Origin: Chlorokybus atmophyticus
Lineage: Eukaryota > Streptophyta > Chlorokybophyceae > Chlorokybales > Chlorokybaceae
Length of the DNA stretch: 64,000 nt
Direction of reading: 5' to 3'
Assembly: GCA_009103225.1 (NCBI GenBank)
Contig: RHPI01000560.1
Span: 272,891 to 336,890 of the forward strand
The notes beneath the pieces are model-generated. The model saw nothing but the letters and a program-made list of their open reading frames with translations. It ran no database searches and was not told the DNA's origin. The number at the start of each line of letters is the position of its first letter. Within the stretch, counting starts at the first letter, position 1. The translations under genes and the position numbers were made by a program. Shown here piece after piece: positions 63,793 through 64,000 of this stretch.

Positions 63793-64000
63793 CTGCTTGA
63801 CGATGACTCCCTTGCGTCCGTCGACACAGCCGCAATGGGGTAAAACGCCCGCATGGCGATGGCACACTTCACGCTGAGCCTGGGCTTCAACCTTGGGATG
63901 AATTGTTCTACAAGAGCTGAGACAACTCTGCTGCTACGCTGTGCAACACTCTTCACCTCCTCCTTGCGCAGTCCCACAAAGGCCGCGGCAGGCAAGGAAG
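61777..64000 (-). CDS. CM: Chorismate mutase, plant/fungal AroQ type (5' end beyond window)
   Basis: Eight exons seen on the minus strand: 63793-64000 (partial), 63043-63256, 62878-62964, 62540-62683, 62319-62411, 62123-62215, 61911-62027, 61777-61818. It converts chorismate to prephenate for Phe and Tyr synthesis. Conserved pieces: TLVTVRDALIRQEDSIIYSL, FFPEQLPEALLPP, SININPSIMKLYLEEVLP, KRIHYGKFVAEAKF, DREGLMQLLTFQKVEESV and YEDWIMPLTKEVQ, ending VSYLLRRL plus a short tail. The partial first exon is basic and Ser-rich without acidic clusters, like a plastid transit peptide; the true start is probably outside. The intron after 62540 has a GC donor (CAG|GCAAGT). The 536-nt intron 1 contains a (CA)n run at about 63757-63788. 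Confidence 0.95.

Overview
This is a nuclear genomic window from a eukaryote, almost certainly a flagellate green alga (Viridiplantae). The genes are dense with GT-AG introns, mostly about 70 to 600 nt long. The gene set mixes plant-lineage proteins (BONZAI-type copine, HLB1-like TPR protein, ClpF-like Clp adaptor, plant-type chorismate mutase, fused PabA-PabB aminodeoxychorismate synthase, expansin, plastid or mitochondrial targeting presequences) with a cilium/centriolar-satellite protein (CCDC13) that seed plants lack. Plant-type AAACCCTAA telo-boxes sit upstream of several start codons. A prasinophyte or an early-branching streptophyte flagellate fits best; the window alone cannot decide which. 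There is one real assembly gap (319 N) and a single N inside a microsatellite.

I built 18 gene models by joining exons at splice sites. Every complete model except the plastid-type membrane protein (30952-32506) has a summed exon length divisible by three. In order: a WG/GW-repeat zinc-knuckle protein (915-5013, +); BONZAI/copine (7335-11398, -); a GT77-like Golgi glycosyltransferase (12789-15256, +); CCDC13 (16694-19377, -); mitochondrial ribosomal protein bL32m (19630-20525, +); HLB1-like TPR protein (21770-25438, -); an unrecognised coiled-coil-like protein (25868-27428, +); a long gene-poor and partly AT-rich stretch (27429-30951); a small plastid-type membrane protein (about 30952-32506, +); organellar-type methionine aminopeptidase 1 (32641-35198, -); a DUF1343/NamZ-like protein (35937-38622, -); OST3/OST6 (38844-40577, +); CWC15 (41438-43069, -); pyruvate kinase (43667-45630, +); 26S proteasome RPT2 (46790-48836, -); aminodeoxychorismate synthase (49233-53441, +); expansin (54318-56246, -); ClpF-like (58041-60500, -); and chorismate mutase (61777 to the window end, -, 5' truncated).

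The genes are mostly unrelated housekeeping functions. Several lie in divergent pairs with short shared upstream regions (NamZ-like/OST3 221 bp, RPT2/ADCS 396 bp, HLB1/unknown 429 bp, CWC15/PK 597 bp). Two enzymes that compete for chorismate, ADCS (to folate) and chorismate mutase (to Phe/Tyr), lie less than 9 kb apart.

The most unusual locus is the first. It encodes a protein of about 862 residues with many Gly-Trp/Trp-Gly motifs, like Argonaute-hook proteins, flanking a block of about eight CCHC zinc knuckles. Its internal knuckles lie on near-identical 66-nt exons separated by homologous introns, which points to recent tandem exon duplication. It does not look like the known plant WG/GW proteins (NRPE1, SPT5L/KTF1). 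The domain combination recalls the ciliate protein CnjB. It is the best candidate here for an undescribed small-RNA pathway component.
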